A DNA stretch of 64,000 nucleotides, from positions 2,032,001 through 2,096,000 of the forward strand of contig WLWT01000001.1 in assembly GCA_012103455.1 (NCBI GenBank), written 5' to 3'. Under the pieces are notes generated by a model. The model had not been told where the DNA came from. It was given only the letters and a program-made list of their open reading frames with translations, and made no database searches. The DNA comes from Gammaproteobacteria bacterium (lineage in GTDB: Bacteria; Pseudomonadota; Gammaproteobacteria; HK1). This document shows, one piece after another, positions 52,275 through 62,870 of the stretch (the stretch's first letter is position 1; every line of letters begins with the position of its first letter). The translations under genes were made by a program, and so were the position numbers.

Positions 52275-53266
52275 AAACGATCGCCTTCTTCAACAATAAG
52301 GGGGGCGTAGGCAAGACCTCGTTGGTCTATCACCTGTCCTGGATGTATGCCGACCTTGGGCTGAACGTTATTGCCGCAGACCTCGACCCCCAGGCCAATC
52401 TCACCAGCATGTTTCTCGAAGACGAACGGCTGGAAGAGGTCTGGTCAGACAATGGTCACGAGCAGACGGTTTACGGTGCGTTCAGGCCCCTGCTCGACGG
52501 CACGGGCGACGTGGCGGCGCCCCATGTCGAGGATATTTCGCCGGGCCTCGGCCTTGTGGTTGGCGATTTGGCGCTTGGGAACGCGGAAGACGAGCTTTCG
52601 GGGCAGTGGCCGGATTGCCTGGACCGTAAACCGCGTGCTTTCCGGGTATTGAGTGGACTGTGGCGAATTCTGATGGCGGCAGGTAAGAGCGTAGAAGCGG
52701 ATTTGGTATTGATCGATGTAGGACCGAATCTAGGCGCACTGAACCGTGCAGCTCTGGTCGCTGCGCAGGACGTAGTGATTCCGCTGGCCCCGGACCTCTA
52801 CTCCATGCAAGGTCTAAGGAACCTGGGCCCGACCTTGCGTCGATGGCGAGCCGAATGGGAAGAGCGGCTCGAGCGTCGGCCGGGATCCATTGTGGACCTG
52901 GCATTGCCTGGTGGTGAAATGCATCCGGCGGGCTATGTCGTCCTGCAGCCTGCGGTCAGGCTGGATAGACCCGTCAAGGCCTATGGCCGTTGGATGGGGC
53001 GTATACCGGATGAGTATCGCCTGTCGGTGCTGGGTGAATCGGGTTCGCTTCAGGTCACAACCAAACCGGATCCGAATAGTCTCGCGACGCTAAAGCACTA
53101 CCGCAGCCTGATGCCGCTGGCTCAGGAAGCGCGCAAGCCCATATTTTCTCTCAAACCGGCGGATGGTGCTTTCGGCGGGCACACTGCCGCTGTCCGGGAT
53201 TGCTATAACGATTTCCGCAAGCTTGCAAGCCATATTGCCGCTCGTAGCGGCCTGGCAATGCCGTGA
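52271..53266 (+). CDS. ParA/MinD-type ATPase coupled to the Schlafen gene
   Basis: A 331-residue deviant Walker ATPase of the ParA/Soj group. The N-terminus reads AFFNNKGGVGKTSLVYHLSW with the signature Lys; DLDPQANLTSMFL and VLIDVGPNLGALNRAAL follow, as in ParA. There is no partner ParB or centromere-like repeat nearby, so it is unlikely to be a plasmid partition protein. Start overlaps the Schlafen stop (ATGA). Its own stop TGA at 53264-53266 overlaps a GTG that would have begun a DUF1156 methylase gene. Intact frame. Confidence 0.88.
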   Translation: MKTIAFFNNKGGVGKTSLVYHLSWMYADLGLNVIAADLDPQANLTSMFLEDERLEEVWSDNGHEQTVYGAFRPLLDGTGDVAAPHVEDISPGLGLVVGDLALGNAEDELSGQWPDCLDRKPRAFRVLSGLWRILMAAGKSVEADLVLIDVGPNLGALNRAALVAAQDVVIPLAPDLYSMQGLRNLGPTLRRWRAEWEERLERRPGSIVDLALPGGEMHPAGYVVLQPAVRLDRPVKAYGRWMGRIPDEYRLSVLGESGSLQVTTKPDPNSLATLKHYRSLMPLAQEARKPIFSLKPADGAFGGHTAAVRDCYNDFRKLASHIAARSGLAMP

Positions 53267-53507
53267 AAAACAACAAAAACTGATCGAGGTCGCCCTGCTT
53301 CCCGGGGCCATCAAACAAGGCGTCCGCGTCCGCTGCTCACTCAACGAGCCCGGGGGCTGCCTCCCCGGTATTTGCGAGCTTCTCGGTGGTGGCGGTCGCC
53401 GGGTACATTGCATTCGGGAGCCGTTTAAGCGGGACCCAGATTTCGGAGTAACCAGCGTCAATTACGACTTTGCGGAGCTGCTGGCGCGGGCGGAGGCGCC
53501 ATCGTGA
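53263..53507 (+). pseudogene. fusion scar: DUF1156 start joined to DUF3883 end
   Basis: Reading from a GTG overlapping the ParA stop, with one base restored in an A-rich run, gives V-K-N-N followed by KLIEVALLPGAIKQG. That is the N-terminus of a DUF1156 methylase (compare [15 protein letters not shown] at 53699). At about 53325 the sequence changes to RCSLNEPGG and then REPFKRDPDFGVTSVNYDF, the C-terminus of a DUF3883 helicase, ending at the TGA at 53505-53507. A deletion from early in one DUF1156 gene to late in a second helicase gene would produce exactly this joint. Confidence 0.72.
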
Positions 53508-53525
53508 GGCCAGGGGAAAAAAGAA

Positions 53526-53543
53526 ACGCCCCTTTCGGGGCGT
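53526..53543. terminator. strong hairpin, possible terminator
   Basis: A 7-bp perfect stem ACGCCCC / GGGGCGT with a tttc loop. On the minus strand it is followed by ttctttttt, a good intrinsic terminator; on the plus strand it lacks a T run. It lies between the helicase-tail fragment and the second DUF1156 gene. With no minus-strand gene upstream, its original role is unclear. Confidence 0.45.
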
Positions 53544-53698
53544 CTGGCCGACGATACTATCGTCAGCGGGGTTACACAGCGGAGTGTAGTCCCGGCTAGT
53601 TTGGCATACAAGCGCGCGGGCATATCGCATTGGCGCGCGAGGGCGTATGTAGGTTGGTTTCGTATTACGACGCCCGCCGGAGCGGAGTTGAAAACCAG

Positions 53699-55363
53699 AT
53701 GACCGTAAACAAGAAGAAGCTCATCGAAGTCGCCCTGCCGCTGGACGCCATCAACAAGGCGTCCGCCAGAGAAAAATCCATCCGCCACGGCCATCCCAGC
53801 ACCCTGCACCTGTGGTGGGCGCGGCGTCCCCTGGCAGCGGCGCGTGCCGTGATCTTCGCCCAGATGGTAGACGACCCCTCCGAGTACGTGGATGTGCTGC
53901 GCAGCGACGCCAGGCTCAAGCGGCGTGCCGGGCAGGTGCTCAAGGCGCGGCGCAAGCACTGGCGTGAAGCGGTCGAACGGGCCGAACGGGCCGAGGGCAC
54001 CACGCTCGACCCCCCCAATCCCGGCCCCGAGCCGACCCTCGACGAGGTGCTGGCCGACCTCGAGCGCGAGCGCTTGTGCGCCCTCATCGAAGAGCTGGTG
54101 CAGTGGGAGAACAGCACCAACGAGGCGGTGCTGGACAAAGCACGCGCCGAGATCCGGCAGAGCTGGCGGCGCGCCTGCGACTACAATGCCGGCCATCCGC
54201 GCGCGCAGGCCCTGTTCGACCGCAACAAGCTGCCTGCGTTTCATGATCCCTTCGCCGGCGGCGGCGCGCTGCCGCTGGAGGCGCAGCGGCTGGGGCTGGA
54301 AGCCTGGGCCAGCGACCTCAACCCGGTGGCGGTGTTGATCAACAAGGCGATGATCGAGATTCCGCCCAGGTTCGCCGGACAAGCGCCCGTTAATCCTGCG
54401 TCGCGCGCCAATGCCGCCAGTAGCGGTAGCTGGAAAGGTGCCACGGGTCTGGCCGAGGACGTGCGCTACTACGGTCAGTGGATGCGCGACGAGGCGGAGA
54501 AGCGCATCGGCCATCTCTACCCCAAGATGAAAGTGACCGCCGAGATGGTCGCCGAGCGGCCCGACCTCAAGCGATATGCAGGCCGCGAGCTGACCGTCAT
54601 CGCCTGGCTGTGGGCGCGCACGGTGAACAGCCCGAATCCGGCGTTCGCCGGTGTCGAGGTGCCGCTGGCCTCCACCTTCATGCTCTCCACCAAGAAGGGC
54701 AAGGAGGCTTACGTCGAGCCGGTGATCGAGAACGGTGGCTACCGCTTTACCGTCAAGGTGGGCCAGCCGAAGGACCCGGCGGCGGCCAAGGCGGGGACCA
54801 AGCTCGGGCGCGGTGCGTTCAAGTGCCTCATGTCAGGAACGCCGTTCAAGTATGAATATATCGACGCCGAGGCGAATGCGGGGCGGATGGGTGCGCGCCT
54901 GATGGCCATCGTAGCCGAGGGCGACCGCAGCCGGGTGTACCTGGCGCCGACGCAGGAAAATGAGGCCATAGCTCGAAGCGCAGAGCCTGGATGGAAGCCC
55001 GATGCACCCAGTCGAGGAACGTGGGCCAGCAATGCACAGGGCCGTCGGTATGGCTTCCGGACATTTGGCGACTACTTCACCCCGCGGCAGTTGGTGGCGC
55101 TGACCACCTTCTCCGACCTAGTGGGCGAGGCGATGGCTCGCATCCGCGAGGAGGCGATTGCAGCCGGACTGCTTGACGACGACAAGCCGCTCCGCGACGG
55201 CGGCACCGGCGCGAGGGCCTATGCGGAGGCGGTGGTTGTTGAAATGCTTCGCCAGGGCAGCGGGCTGGCCGTATTCAGCGAAGAGGCGGGCCACATCGGC
55301 TGGGACGATGGTGATCTGCTATGGGTGAATCGCCCCGGGTTTCCTGGAGGCCATATCGTGTGA
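53699..55363 (+). pseudogene. DUF1156-type DNA methylase, truncated
   Basis: The N-terminal 510 or so residues of a large adenine-specific methylase family (COG1743-like) found in anti-phage operons. It starts [20 protein letters not shown] and has [18 protein letters not shown], the SAM-binding motif [17 protein letters not shown] and [13 protein letters not shown]. Family members run to about 950 residues with an NPPY-type motif later; here the frame breaks off after [11 protein letters not shown] and a tail of about 40 residues, ending GGHIV, follows. The catalytic NPPY motif is absent, so it is unlikely to methylate DNA. Start ATG at 53699; a frame from 53630 adds 23 spurious residues. 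Confidence 0.78.
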
Positions 55364-55364
55364 G

Positions 55365-57014
55365 TCAGGCGACTTTCGGCTGACCAAGAGCCATAAGCTC
55401 CACTTTCAGATCGCGGACATCACGATCGAGCGTCTCGATCACTTGCCTAATATCATCAAGAACCCGATTCGATCGCTCTACCTCGGCCTCGACAGCTTCT
55501 GGGTTCTGCCCATCGAGCGCTTGCTTTGCCTCTTCTAGGTGACGGTTACTCGCATTAACCTGCTGCTGCGCGTCTTTAACAGCTTTTATCAATTCATCGT
55601 CCGTTGCTCCATCCCGAGCCTGTTCCAAATCTGACGCATGTTTTCTGACGAGCCGCTCAGCTGAGGTCTTTTCGGCCCGCCGCCCCGCGAGCGCCTCCCG
55701 CAGTTGCTGGCGCACCTTTTCTTCATCGACGACATCGCTTTCAACTTTGCCGACCTGATCTTGGAGCGACTGGACCTCTGCCTCCAGGCCACCGGCATCG
55801 AATGCCTTATCCGCCTCGTCACCCAGCTTTCGTTGCAGACTTTCTCGTTGTGCCGCGACAGTGCCAACCCGATCCTCCAGAGCCGGCAAGCCCTCTGGTG
55901 CAAGCCCTTTTAAGGTTGCAGCATGTTGCGCCGCTTGGCCGTCAAGCGCATTCTTTTGATGCACACTGGCTTGTGCATCCGCAACGCTGCCAGCGTCCAC
56001 CTCAGCTAACGCTTGCGCCAACTGCTGGTCTTGTCGTTCAACTTTACGCCGGAGTGCGCCCAGATCCTCCCTACCGGGGATAACCGAAAACTGCCCCACC
56101 CCCTCCACCTGGAGTTCAGTTCGCTGGTTTAGCAGGACCGATCCATCACCGGCGAGGGGCTGATCGCCCCATCGCACTACAACGCCAGGTTGCAACCGAT
56201 ATTCAATACGCGTTGCAGCCGCCTTCAGTCGCTCCGCGGCCAGATCTCGAGTCCGCTCCATCTTCTTGAGTGTCGCTACCGCCTTCTCGCTCACCCGGAT
56301 TACATCGCTCTCTGATGCGCAACGCCGCCTCTGCGAATCCGCATTTCGGGCAGCCCGGAGTTGGCTGTCCAGGCGATCGTGCTCGGCCACGAGCTTCCTG
56401 AGTGTCTCAGCATCACGCGCCAGGCGAAGTTCAGCGTCTTTGTCCCGTTGCCGGACTTTTAACGCTTCAAGCCTTTGCTGAAGCTCTGCAAGGCGCTCGT
56501 CCAGGGAGGTCAACTCAGGTTCCTTGTCGCCTACCGCTCGTTCAGCGGCCCGTTGCGATTCTTGCGCCTCTTTGAGTTCTTTAATCGATTTGTTGCGGTT
56601 GTCGAGGGCCTGCTGTGCGGCACTCAGTTCGGCTTCTCTGCGCCTGAGCAGCTCAGTATCCGCTTGCACCCGGGCCCGCAAATCGGCCACGTGCTTAGCC
56701 GCCCCGCTGGCCGACCTGACCCACTCCCCGGCCTTCTCTAGCTCCTTATTTTCCCGATAAGCTTGCAGCTCCGTCTGCTTCTCCTCCAGGCGGTCAACTT
56801 TCTCCTCGTACTGCGCCAGCTCCTCGCGCTTATCCTGTAGTTTCTGGTCCAGTTCAGACTCCTGCTCCTTGCAACGCTGATAGTCACCCCGCGGATTACC
56901 CCGGGCATTAAAGTACTCGCCCCGCAACGTCGTGATTCGCCGGTGCAGCGCCTCGCCTTGACCGCCGCCCAACAACCACTGCAACGGGGCGCGCACTGGC
57001 ATGGTGACATTCAT
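55365..57014 (-). pseudogene. SMC-like coiled-coil ATPase, truncated at both ends
   Basis: A 549-residue open frame, almost entirely coiled coil with heptad Leu/Ala/Glu/Arg runs. A small beta-rich hinge-like part lies in the middle (about 270-320: RLQPGVVVRWGDQPLAGDG). This fits the central section of an SbcC/SMC-type ATPase, but Walker A, the signature and Walker B are all missing, so the heads have been lost. The first residues (MNVTMPVR) come from the adjoining IS91 transposase, which cut the gene at about 57000. The rest is open and well formed, so the break is recent or the protein is a stand-alone coiled coil. Confidence 0.65.
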
Positions 57015-57946
57015 TCAGCGCTTCGGCTCGAAATTGAACCTGAATGTGCATCTGCACGTTCTGGCGCTTGACGGCGCCTACAGTTTCAAGCACGGCAAGG
57101 TTTGTTTTCCACGGGCCGAGGCCTTACGTCCAGAGACACTCAACACCTTACTCACGCCTATTATTCCCCGCGTCACCCGCACGCTGGTGCGTGCCGGTGT
57201 GCGAGTGGCCGAGGCCTTAGCAGCCTTACCTTGACCTGGAGATGGACTCACCCTACGAACAACTGGCGGGCGCAGCAATACGCTCTGTCATCGCCGCTGG
57301 CCCTCGCGCTGGACGCGCCACGATGCGGTTGCACGCTCCGTTGTTGGCTGTGGAGCCGAGCGGCGCGACAGCGAAGCCATTGACCGGCGCGGGTGATAGG
57401 TTCTCGCTGAACTGCGCCGTTGCTTGTGAAGCGCATGAACGGGCCAAGCTCGAACGAGTGTGCCGTTACAGGGCGCGAGGTCCGATAGCGCAAGAACGCC
57501 TAAGCATTGAGGGTGACGGGTGGGTGGTGCTTGAGTTGAAGCGCGCGTTTAGCGACGGCACCACACACGTATTGTTCGAGCCGCAGGACTTCATCGCGCG
57601 ATGGGCGGCGCTGGTGCCGCGCCCCAAGGCTCATTGGGTGAGAGACCACGGATTATTCGCGCCCAATGCGCGCGAACGAGCCGACATCGTGGCTCGCCCC
57701 AGGGTGGCGAGCCAAGTGAGTGCGAACGATGAATGCGTGTCCCATGTTGGCAGTACGCCGTTGAGCTGGATGGCCCGACTTAAGCGGGTGTTCGCCATTG
57801 ATATGAAGCAGTGCCCTCATTGTGGCGGCGAGTTGCAAGTGATTGCTGTCATGACCGAGCCTGGCGTCATTTCGCGCATTCTCGAACACACTGCTCTGCA
57901 AGGGCTGGTGCAGCCACGTGCGCCGCCGTTGGCTTTGGCGAACTGA
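57001..57946 (+). pseudogene. IS91-family transposase remnant
   Basis: The frame at 57001 begins inside the Y2 transposase domain: VTFIQRFGSKLNLNVHLHVLALDG carries the HxH motif. It ends at about 57234. The C-terminal part continues in another frame from 57242, with KAHWVRDHGLFAPNARERAD and the zinc-like MKQCPHCGGELQVIAVM, to the TGA at 57944-57946. The N-terminal zinc-binding domain is absent and the frame is shifted, so it is dead. It interrupts the coiled-coil ATPase gene on the other strand. Confidence 0.85.
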
Positions 57947-57999
57947 TGTCAATGACCCCATCTGGCCGACAGACCGCCAGGGACAGCGCACGCGCGTCA

Positions 58000-58503
<504 letters not shown>

Positions 58504-58735
58504 CCGTGCGGCCGTAGTATCTGAAAACGTCGTGCGCTACTTCTGGCCGCCGCGAGTTGTACCCCCTAGGCCAAGGCGGGTCATTAGCCTTGTCTACTGT
58601 GCAGCGGGCTACCTCCCAGTGCTCCCGGTTGAGTTGCCGTCACCCCTTCTTGGCACCGTAGACCTCGAAGTTCTCCGCATACCCGCGCCTGCTATGCGGC
58701 TCGAGATGACGACAGCGCGCAGACTTATCTTGATG

Positions 58736-59073
58736 GCGTGACTCAGCTTGAGCCTGGTGAGTGTGCGGTCTTTGATGTTGTCTACGGCCTGCGGCGGCGG
58801 TGCTGGTACGACGTGGCGGCACGTAGGCGCACTGCCAATAGCGGGTACGGAGGAAGCGCGCGATACGCTGCGTGAGCTGATGCGAAGCGCCGCCCAGAGG
58901 CACATGCGCTCCGGCGTTTCGGTGGGCGTGTCACTGTCCGGTGGGTTGGATTCCTGCGCCATCTTGGCGTGCTTGGCTCTTGCCGGTCAGATTGACGCTA
59001 ACCTGAAGTGCGTGCCGATAGATTTCGGTGATGATTTAAGCGAAGCCTCTGCGTTGTCGCGAAAAGGCCGCTG
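58736..59073 (+). pseudogene. asparagine synthase-like fragment
   Basis: Two frames together encode part of an AsnB-type amidotransferase. The first is VTQLEPGECAVFDVVYG, the end of the glutaminase domain. After a shift, ARDTLRELMRSAAQRHMRS and VGVSLSGGLDSCAILACL follow, the PP-loop motif of the synthetase domain. It stops at the TGA at 59071-59073. Most of both domains is absent. Such genes often belong to surface polysaccharide clusters; this one is dead. Confidence 0.7.
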
Positions 59074-59133
59074 ATGATATACGCGCCGCCTAGACATCTA
59101 AGTGCCGCGCGCGCATCCGCGCCGCTCCCGTCA

Positions 59134-59206
59134 GCGCGCGCGGTGCTTCCTCGCACTCACGAAACAATGACTATTTTTAGAGGTGCCCTATTTTTAGCAG
59201 GCGCCC
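59134..59206 (-). repeat. MITE-like element copy 8, partial
   Basis: Only the half reading gcgcgcggtgcttcctcgcactcacgaaac... and the terminus atttttagaggtgccc (to 59188) remain. A second copy of the terminus, tatttttagcaggcgccc, follows at 59189-59206, so two elements or two ends meet here. Confidence 0.8.
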
Positions 59207-59265
59207 ATGAGCGAGCAGGAGCGCGGCGCGGGCCGCGCTTGGCGGAATCTGGATATGTCCACAGT

Positions 59266-60744
59266 TCAGACGATAGCTTTCATACCCGTCATATAACCTC
59301 GCAGCTTACGGCCGACAACCTCGATGGAATGATCGCGTAAGGCCGCGTTCACCTCCACCAGTTGCCGGTTGTCCACACTCATATCATTTAACTCGAGGCC
59401 GCGGCCGATCACATCGGATTTGATATAGGGCATGAATTTTTCGGCCAGGAACGGCCGTGCCGTGTGGTCGAATAGATAACAGCCGTACTCCGCCGTGTCC
59501 GAGATCACCACATTCATCTCATAGAGCTTCTTGCGGGCGATGAGGTTGGCGATAAGCGGGGTCTCATGCAGGGATTCGTAGTAGGCCGATTCCTCGATGA
59601 TGCCAGCCTCCACCATGGTCTCGTACGCCAGCTCCACACCGGCGCGAACAAAAGCGACGATGAGGATGCCTTGGTCGAAGTACTCCTGCTCGGCGATGTC
59701 CTGCTCGGTGATAGGTTGTTTTTCGAAGCCGGTCTCAGCCGTTGCTGCCCGCCACTTGAGCAAGTCAGCGTCGCCGTTGGCCCAATCCGCCATCATGGTT
59801 TGGGAGAAGTGCCCCGACATGATGTCGTCTTGATGCTTACGAAACAGCGGGCGCAGCAGCTCTTTTAGCTGTTCGGACAACTCGAAGGCGCGGATCTTCG
59901 CTGGGTTGCCGAGCCGGTCCATCATATTGGTCACGCCACCGTGCTTGAGCGCTTCGGTGACCGTCTCCCAACCGTATTGCACCAGCTTCGCCGCATAACC
60001 TGGAGCCACCCCCTGCTCGATCATCTTGTCGTAACACAGGATCGAGCCGGTTTGCAGCACACCGCAAAGGATGGTTTGCTCACCCATCAAGTCGGACTTG
60101 ACCTCGGCGATGGGCGAAGATTCCAGCACTCCCGCGCGGTGTGCGCCGGTGCCGGCGGCGAGCGCTTTGGCGATTTCAAGACCGTCACCGTTCGGATCGT
60201 TTTCCCTGTGCACAGCGATGAGAGTCGGTACTCCGAAACCGCGCACGTACTCCGCCCGCACCTCGGAACCCGGACATTTGGGGCACATCATCACTACCGT
60301 GATGGCGGGGTTGATCGGTATGCCTTCCTCGACCAGGTTGAAGCCATGGGCGTAATCCAAAGTGGCGCCATCTTGCATCATCGGCATCACTGTGTTGACC
60401 ACTTGCGTGTGCTGCTTATCCGGCGTCAGGTTCATGACGATATCGGCGTCCGGGATGAGTTCCTCGTAGGTGCCGACGGTAAAACCGTTTTCGGTGGCGT
60501 TCTTGTAGGATTGGCGTTGCTCTTGGATGGCTTCAAGGCGAAGCGCGTAGCTGATGTTCAGGCCGGAGTCGCGCAGATTCAAGCCTTGATTGAGACCTTG
60601 CGCGCCACAGCCGATGATGACGATTTTCTTGCCGCGTATGTAATCCACGCCTTCGGAAAATTCTTCCGGCTGCATGAACCGGCATTTGCCCAGCTCTTCG
60701 AGCTGAACCCGTAGCGGCAAGGTATTGAAGTAGTTCGTGCCCAT
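59266..60744 (-). CDS. ilvC: ketol-acid reductoisomerase, class II
   Basis: Makes dihydroxy-isovalerate and dihydroxy-methylvalerate in valine and isoleucine synthesis. At 492 residues it is the long class II (E. coli type) enzyme with duplicated knotted domains. The Rossmann loop is [20 protein letters not shown]-binding residues [14 protein letters not shown] follow; metal ligands lie in [12 protein letters not shown]. Start ATG at 60744 with aggagg-type aggacctgcg upstream. A remnant of the divergent regulator ilvY is found upstream, so activation by acetolactate has probably been lost. Confidence 0.97.
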   Translation of the reverse strand: MGTNYFNTLPLRVQLEELGKCRFMQPEEFSEGVDYIRGKKIVIIGCGAQGLNQGLNLRDSGLNISYALRLEAIQEQRQSYKNATENGFTVGTYEELIPDADIVMNLTPDKQHTQVVNTVMPMMQDGATLDYAHGFNLVEEGIPINPAITVVMMCPKCPGSEVRAEYVRGFGVPTLIAVHRENDPNGDGLEIAKALAAGTGAHRAGVLESSPIAEVKSDLMGEQTILCGVLQTGSILCYDKMIEQGVAPGYAAKLVQYGWETVTEALKHGGVTNMMDRLGNPAKIRAFELSEQLKELLRPLFRKHQDDIMSGHFSQTMMADWANGDADLLKWRAATAETGFEKQPITEQDIAEQEYFDQGILIVAFVRAGVELAYETMVEAGIIEESAYYESLHETPLIANLIARKKLYEMNVVISDTAEYGCYLFDHTARPFLAEKFMPYIKSDVIGRGLELNDMSVDNRQLVEVNAALRDHSIEVVGRKLRGYMTGMKAIV

Positions 60745-60928
60745 CGCAGGTCCTCCTGGCGGAACCGAGCAGACAAAAATAGTGCTTGAACCTTAGAACA
60801 AGATCCGCATTGCGTAAAATGATATACGCGCCATGCCGTGTTGCGTTTGATGTAAAACCCTGATCGATGGCTATTCATCGCTGGACACAAGAAGCTGGGA
60901 AATCATCGTGAGGTGCGCCTAAACCCGG

Positions 60929-61102
60929 CATTTTGGCCGCACCGCGACCACGTGCAACCTGAGCCCGTGCGCCATCAGCCGCGCCTTGAACCGGCTGGAG
61001 CAGGCAGTGGGACCGCGTTTGTCGATGCGTGATAACCGTACGGTGCAGCTCATCGCGCCAGGGAGATTTATCCGCGCGACCCGGACCGCGTTGCCTGACA
61101 GG
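60929..61102 (+). pseudogene. ilvY-like LysR regulator remnant
   Basis: The plus strand gives HFGRTATTCNLSPCAISRAL NRLEQAVGPRLSMRDNRTVQL, the helix-turn-helix of a LysR regulator closest in pattern to IlvY. There is no start codon and no effector domain. Divergent position relative to ilvC is exactly that of ilvY in enterics, which supports the assignment. Non-functional. Confidence 0.65.
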
Positions 61103-61178
61103 GCAGGCTTGCCCCTTTGGGCTTTAGGCGCCTTCGGGCTTTGGGCGATAATAAATAGTTTTGCGGTCCGGCAGCACC

Positions 61179-62615
61179 ATGTCCACTATCAGCTTGGAAA
61201 ACTTGACGGTCCGGTTTGACGAGCACTTCGTGCTACGGGAGGTCAACTGGCAGATAAACGCCGGTGAACACTGGGCCATAGTCGGCCCCAACGGGTCGGG
61301 TAAGTCGGCCTTGGCCGCCACGCTGGGCGGCGAGGGCGAGCGGCTCAGCGGCGCTATCTCGGGGGTGCCGGAGCGGTTGGGCGTAGTTTCGTTCGAGGCG
61401 CAGGCGGCGCTCATTGAGTCGGAGGGTAAAAAAGACGATGCCGATCTACTGGACGTCATTGCCGAGGGCACACCCGTCAGCGAGATCCTGGCGCAGAGCT
61501 GCCAAGATCACGCGCTGCAAGAGCGCTTGGTAGAAGCTTTCAACTTGACCGCCTTGTTGGACCGTGGTTTTCGCAAACTGTCCTCCGGCGAAACCCGTAA
61601 AGTGCTGTTGACCCGGGCGCTTTGCAGTCAACCGGAGCTGCTCATCCTGGATGAACCCTTCGCCGGCGTAGATGCCGCCTCGTATGTTCTATTGCACGAG
61701 TTGTTGGCACAGTTGGCGCATACTTTGCCAACGGTGCTGGTGCTGAACCGGTTCGATGAAATCCCGCCCTTCATCACTCATATAGCGTATACGGATGGCG
61801 CTAGGCTGGCGTATCAGGTGTGCCGGGACGATGCGCAAGCGGTGGCTGATCTGTCCCAACTCCTACATCTTAAAACCACGCAGCTACAGATCCCGCGGGC
61901 GGATCTGCGTCCCAAACGCCCGCAACTGGCCGGCGGCGAGCCATTGGTGAGGCTTGAGCAAGCGCAAGTCGCCTACGGGGAGAAAGTCGTATTCTCCGAC
62001 CTCGATTGGACCATTCATGCGGGCCAACACTGGCAGATCACCGGTCCTAACGGCTGTGGCAAGACTTGTTTGTTGAATCTGATTACCGGCGATCACCCGC
62101 AGTGCTATGTGAACAATATCCGGGTTTTCGGCATGCAGCGCGGCAGTGGTGAGAGTATCTGGGATATCAAGCAATACATCGGCTATGTATCCAGTGCCCT
62201 GCAATGGGAATACAAGGTCAGTGTTAGTGTACGTAACGCTATCATCTCGGGGTTTTACGACAGCATCGGCATCTATCGAAAATACACCGATACCCAGCGC
62301 GCCATCGCCGATGACTGGCTCGCGCTTTTGGGTTTGGGCGAGGCCGCCCACCAACCGTTCAACCAGCTTTCTTTCGGTGATCAGCGCCTCGTCCTGATCG
62401 CCCGCGCGATGGTTAAGCACCCGCCGTTGCTGATCTTGGATGAGCCGTGTTTGGGGCTGGACGATCTGAACCGGCAACTGGTGTTGGCGTTGATCGAGAA
62501 GCTCTGTGCCGCCAGCGAGACCACCGTGCTCTATGTGAATCACCGCACCGAAGACAGCATCACGGGGATTGAGCACCACTTGCCCGTCGATCGATACGGG
62601 CCAGTGGATTTTTAA
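61179..62615 (+). CDS. modF: ABC ATPase, ModF/PhrA type with two nucleotide domains
   Basis: A 478-residue protein of two fused ABC ATPase domains with no membrane part. The first domain has Walker A GPNGSGKSA and a signature-like LSSGETRK; the second has GPNGCGKTC and the weaker LSFGDQRL. Both have Walker B (LLILDEP). This layout is that of ModF (photorepair protein PhrA); its role is uncertain in E. coli, with links to molybdate transport genes and photoreactivation. No mod genes are nearby. I use the ATG at 61179 (MSTISLENLTV). Confidence 0.9.
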   Translation: MSTISLENLTVRFDEHFVLREVNWQINAGEHWAIVGPNGSGKSALAATLGGEGERLSGAISGVPERLGVVSFEAQAALIESEGKKDDADLLDVIAEGTPVSEILAQSCQDHALQERLVEAFNLTALLDRGFRKLSSGETRKVLLTRALCSQPELLILDEPFAGVDAASYVLLHELLAQLAHTLPTVLVLNRFDEIPPFITHIAYTDGARLAYQVCRDDAQAVADLSQLLHLKTTQLQIPRADLRPKRPQLAGGEPLVRLEQAQVAYGEKVVFSDLDWTIHAGQHWQITGPNGCGKTCLLNLITGDHPQCYVNNIRVFGMQRGSGESIWDIKQYIGYVSSALQWEYKVSVSVRNAIISGFYDSIGIYRKYTDTQRAIADDWLALLGLGEAAHQPFNQLSFGDQRLVLIARAMVKHPPLLILDEPCLGLDDLNRQLVLALIEKLCAASETTVLYVNHRTEDSITGIEHHLPVDRYGPVDF

Positions 62616-62660
62616 CCGCGGCGCCACCTGGATGTTATGCTGCCGGGTGACTCACTGGGC

Positions 62661-62799
62661 GGCACCTCTAAAAATAGTCATTGTTTCGTGAGTGCAAGGA
62701 AGCCCCGCGCGCACAACCGCAGTGTATAGGTGATACCTGAGGATTCGAGCACGGCGCTGACGCCGCAATCGCGGAAAAAGTGCATTGTTAGAGGTGCCC
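62661..62799 (+). repeat. MITE-like element copy 9
   Basis: About 139 bp, intact apart from point changes, with ends ggcacctctaaaaat and attgttagaggtgcc. The duplication is unclear because both flanks are rich in gggc. It lies between modF and the TAXI protein gene. Confidence 0.9.
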
Positions 62800-62870
62800 C
62801 GGGCTCAAAAGCCCTGCCATCAATCGAGTTCTAACGCAGAAGAAGCGAGCAGTTTAGGAGGAGATGAAAA

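Noticed and set aside
52271..53266. plasmid or chromosome partition locus
   Set aside because: The ParA gene has no ParB partner or iteron-like sites nearby, and is coupled by overlapping codons to the Schlafen gene.
53462..54514. 350-codon frame on the minus strand
   Set aside because: It lies opposite the clearly recognisable DUF1156 methylase and has no domain; GC-rich coding DNA gives long antisense frames.
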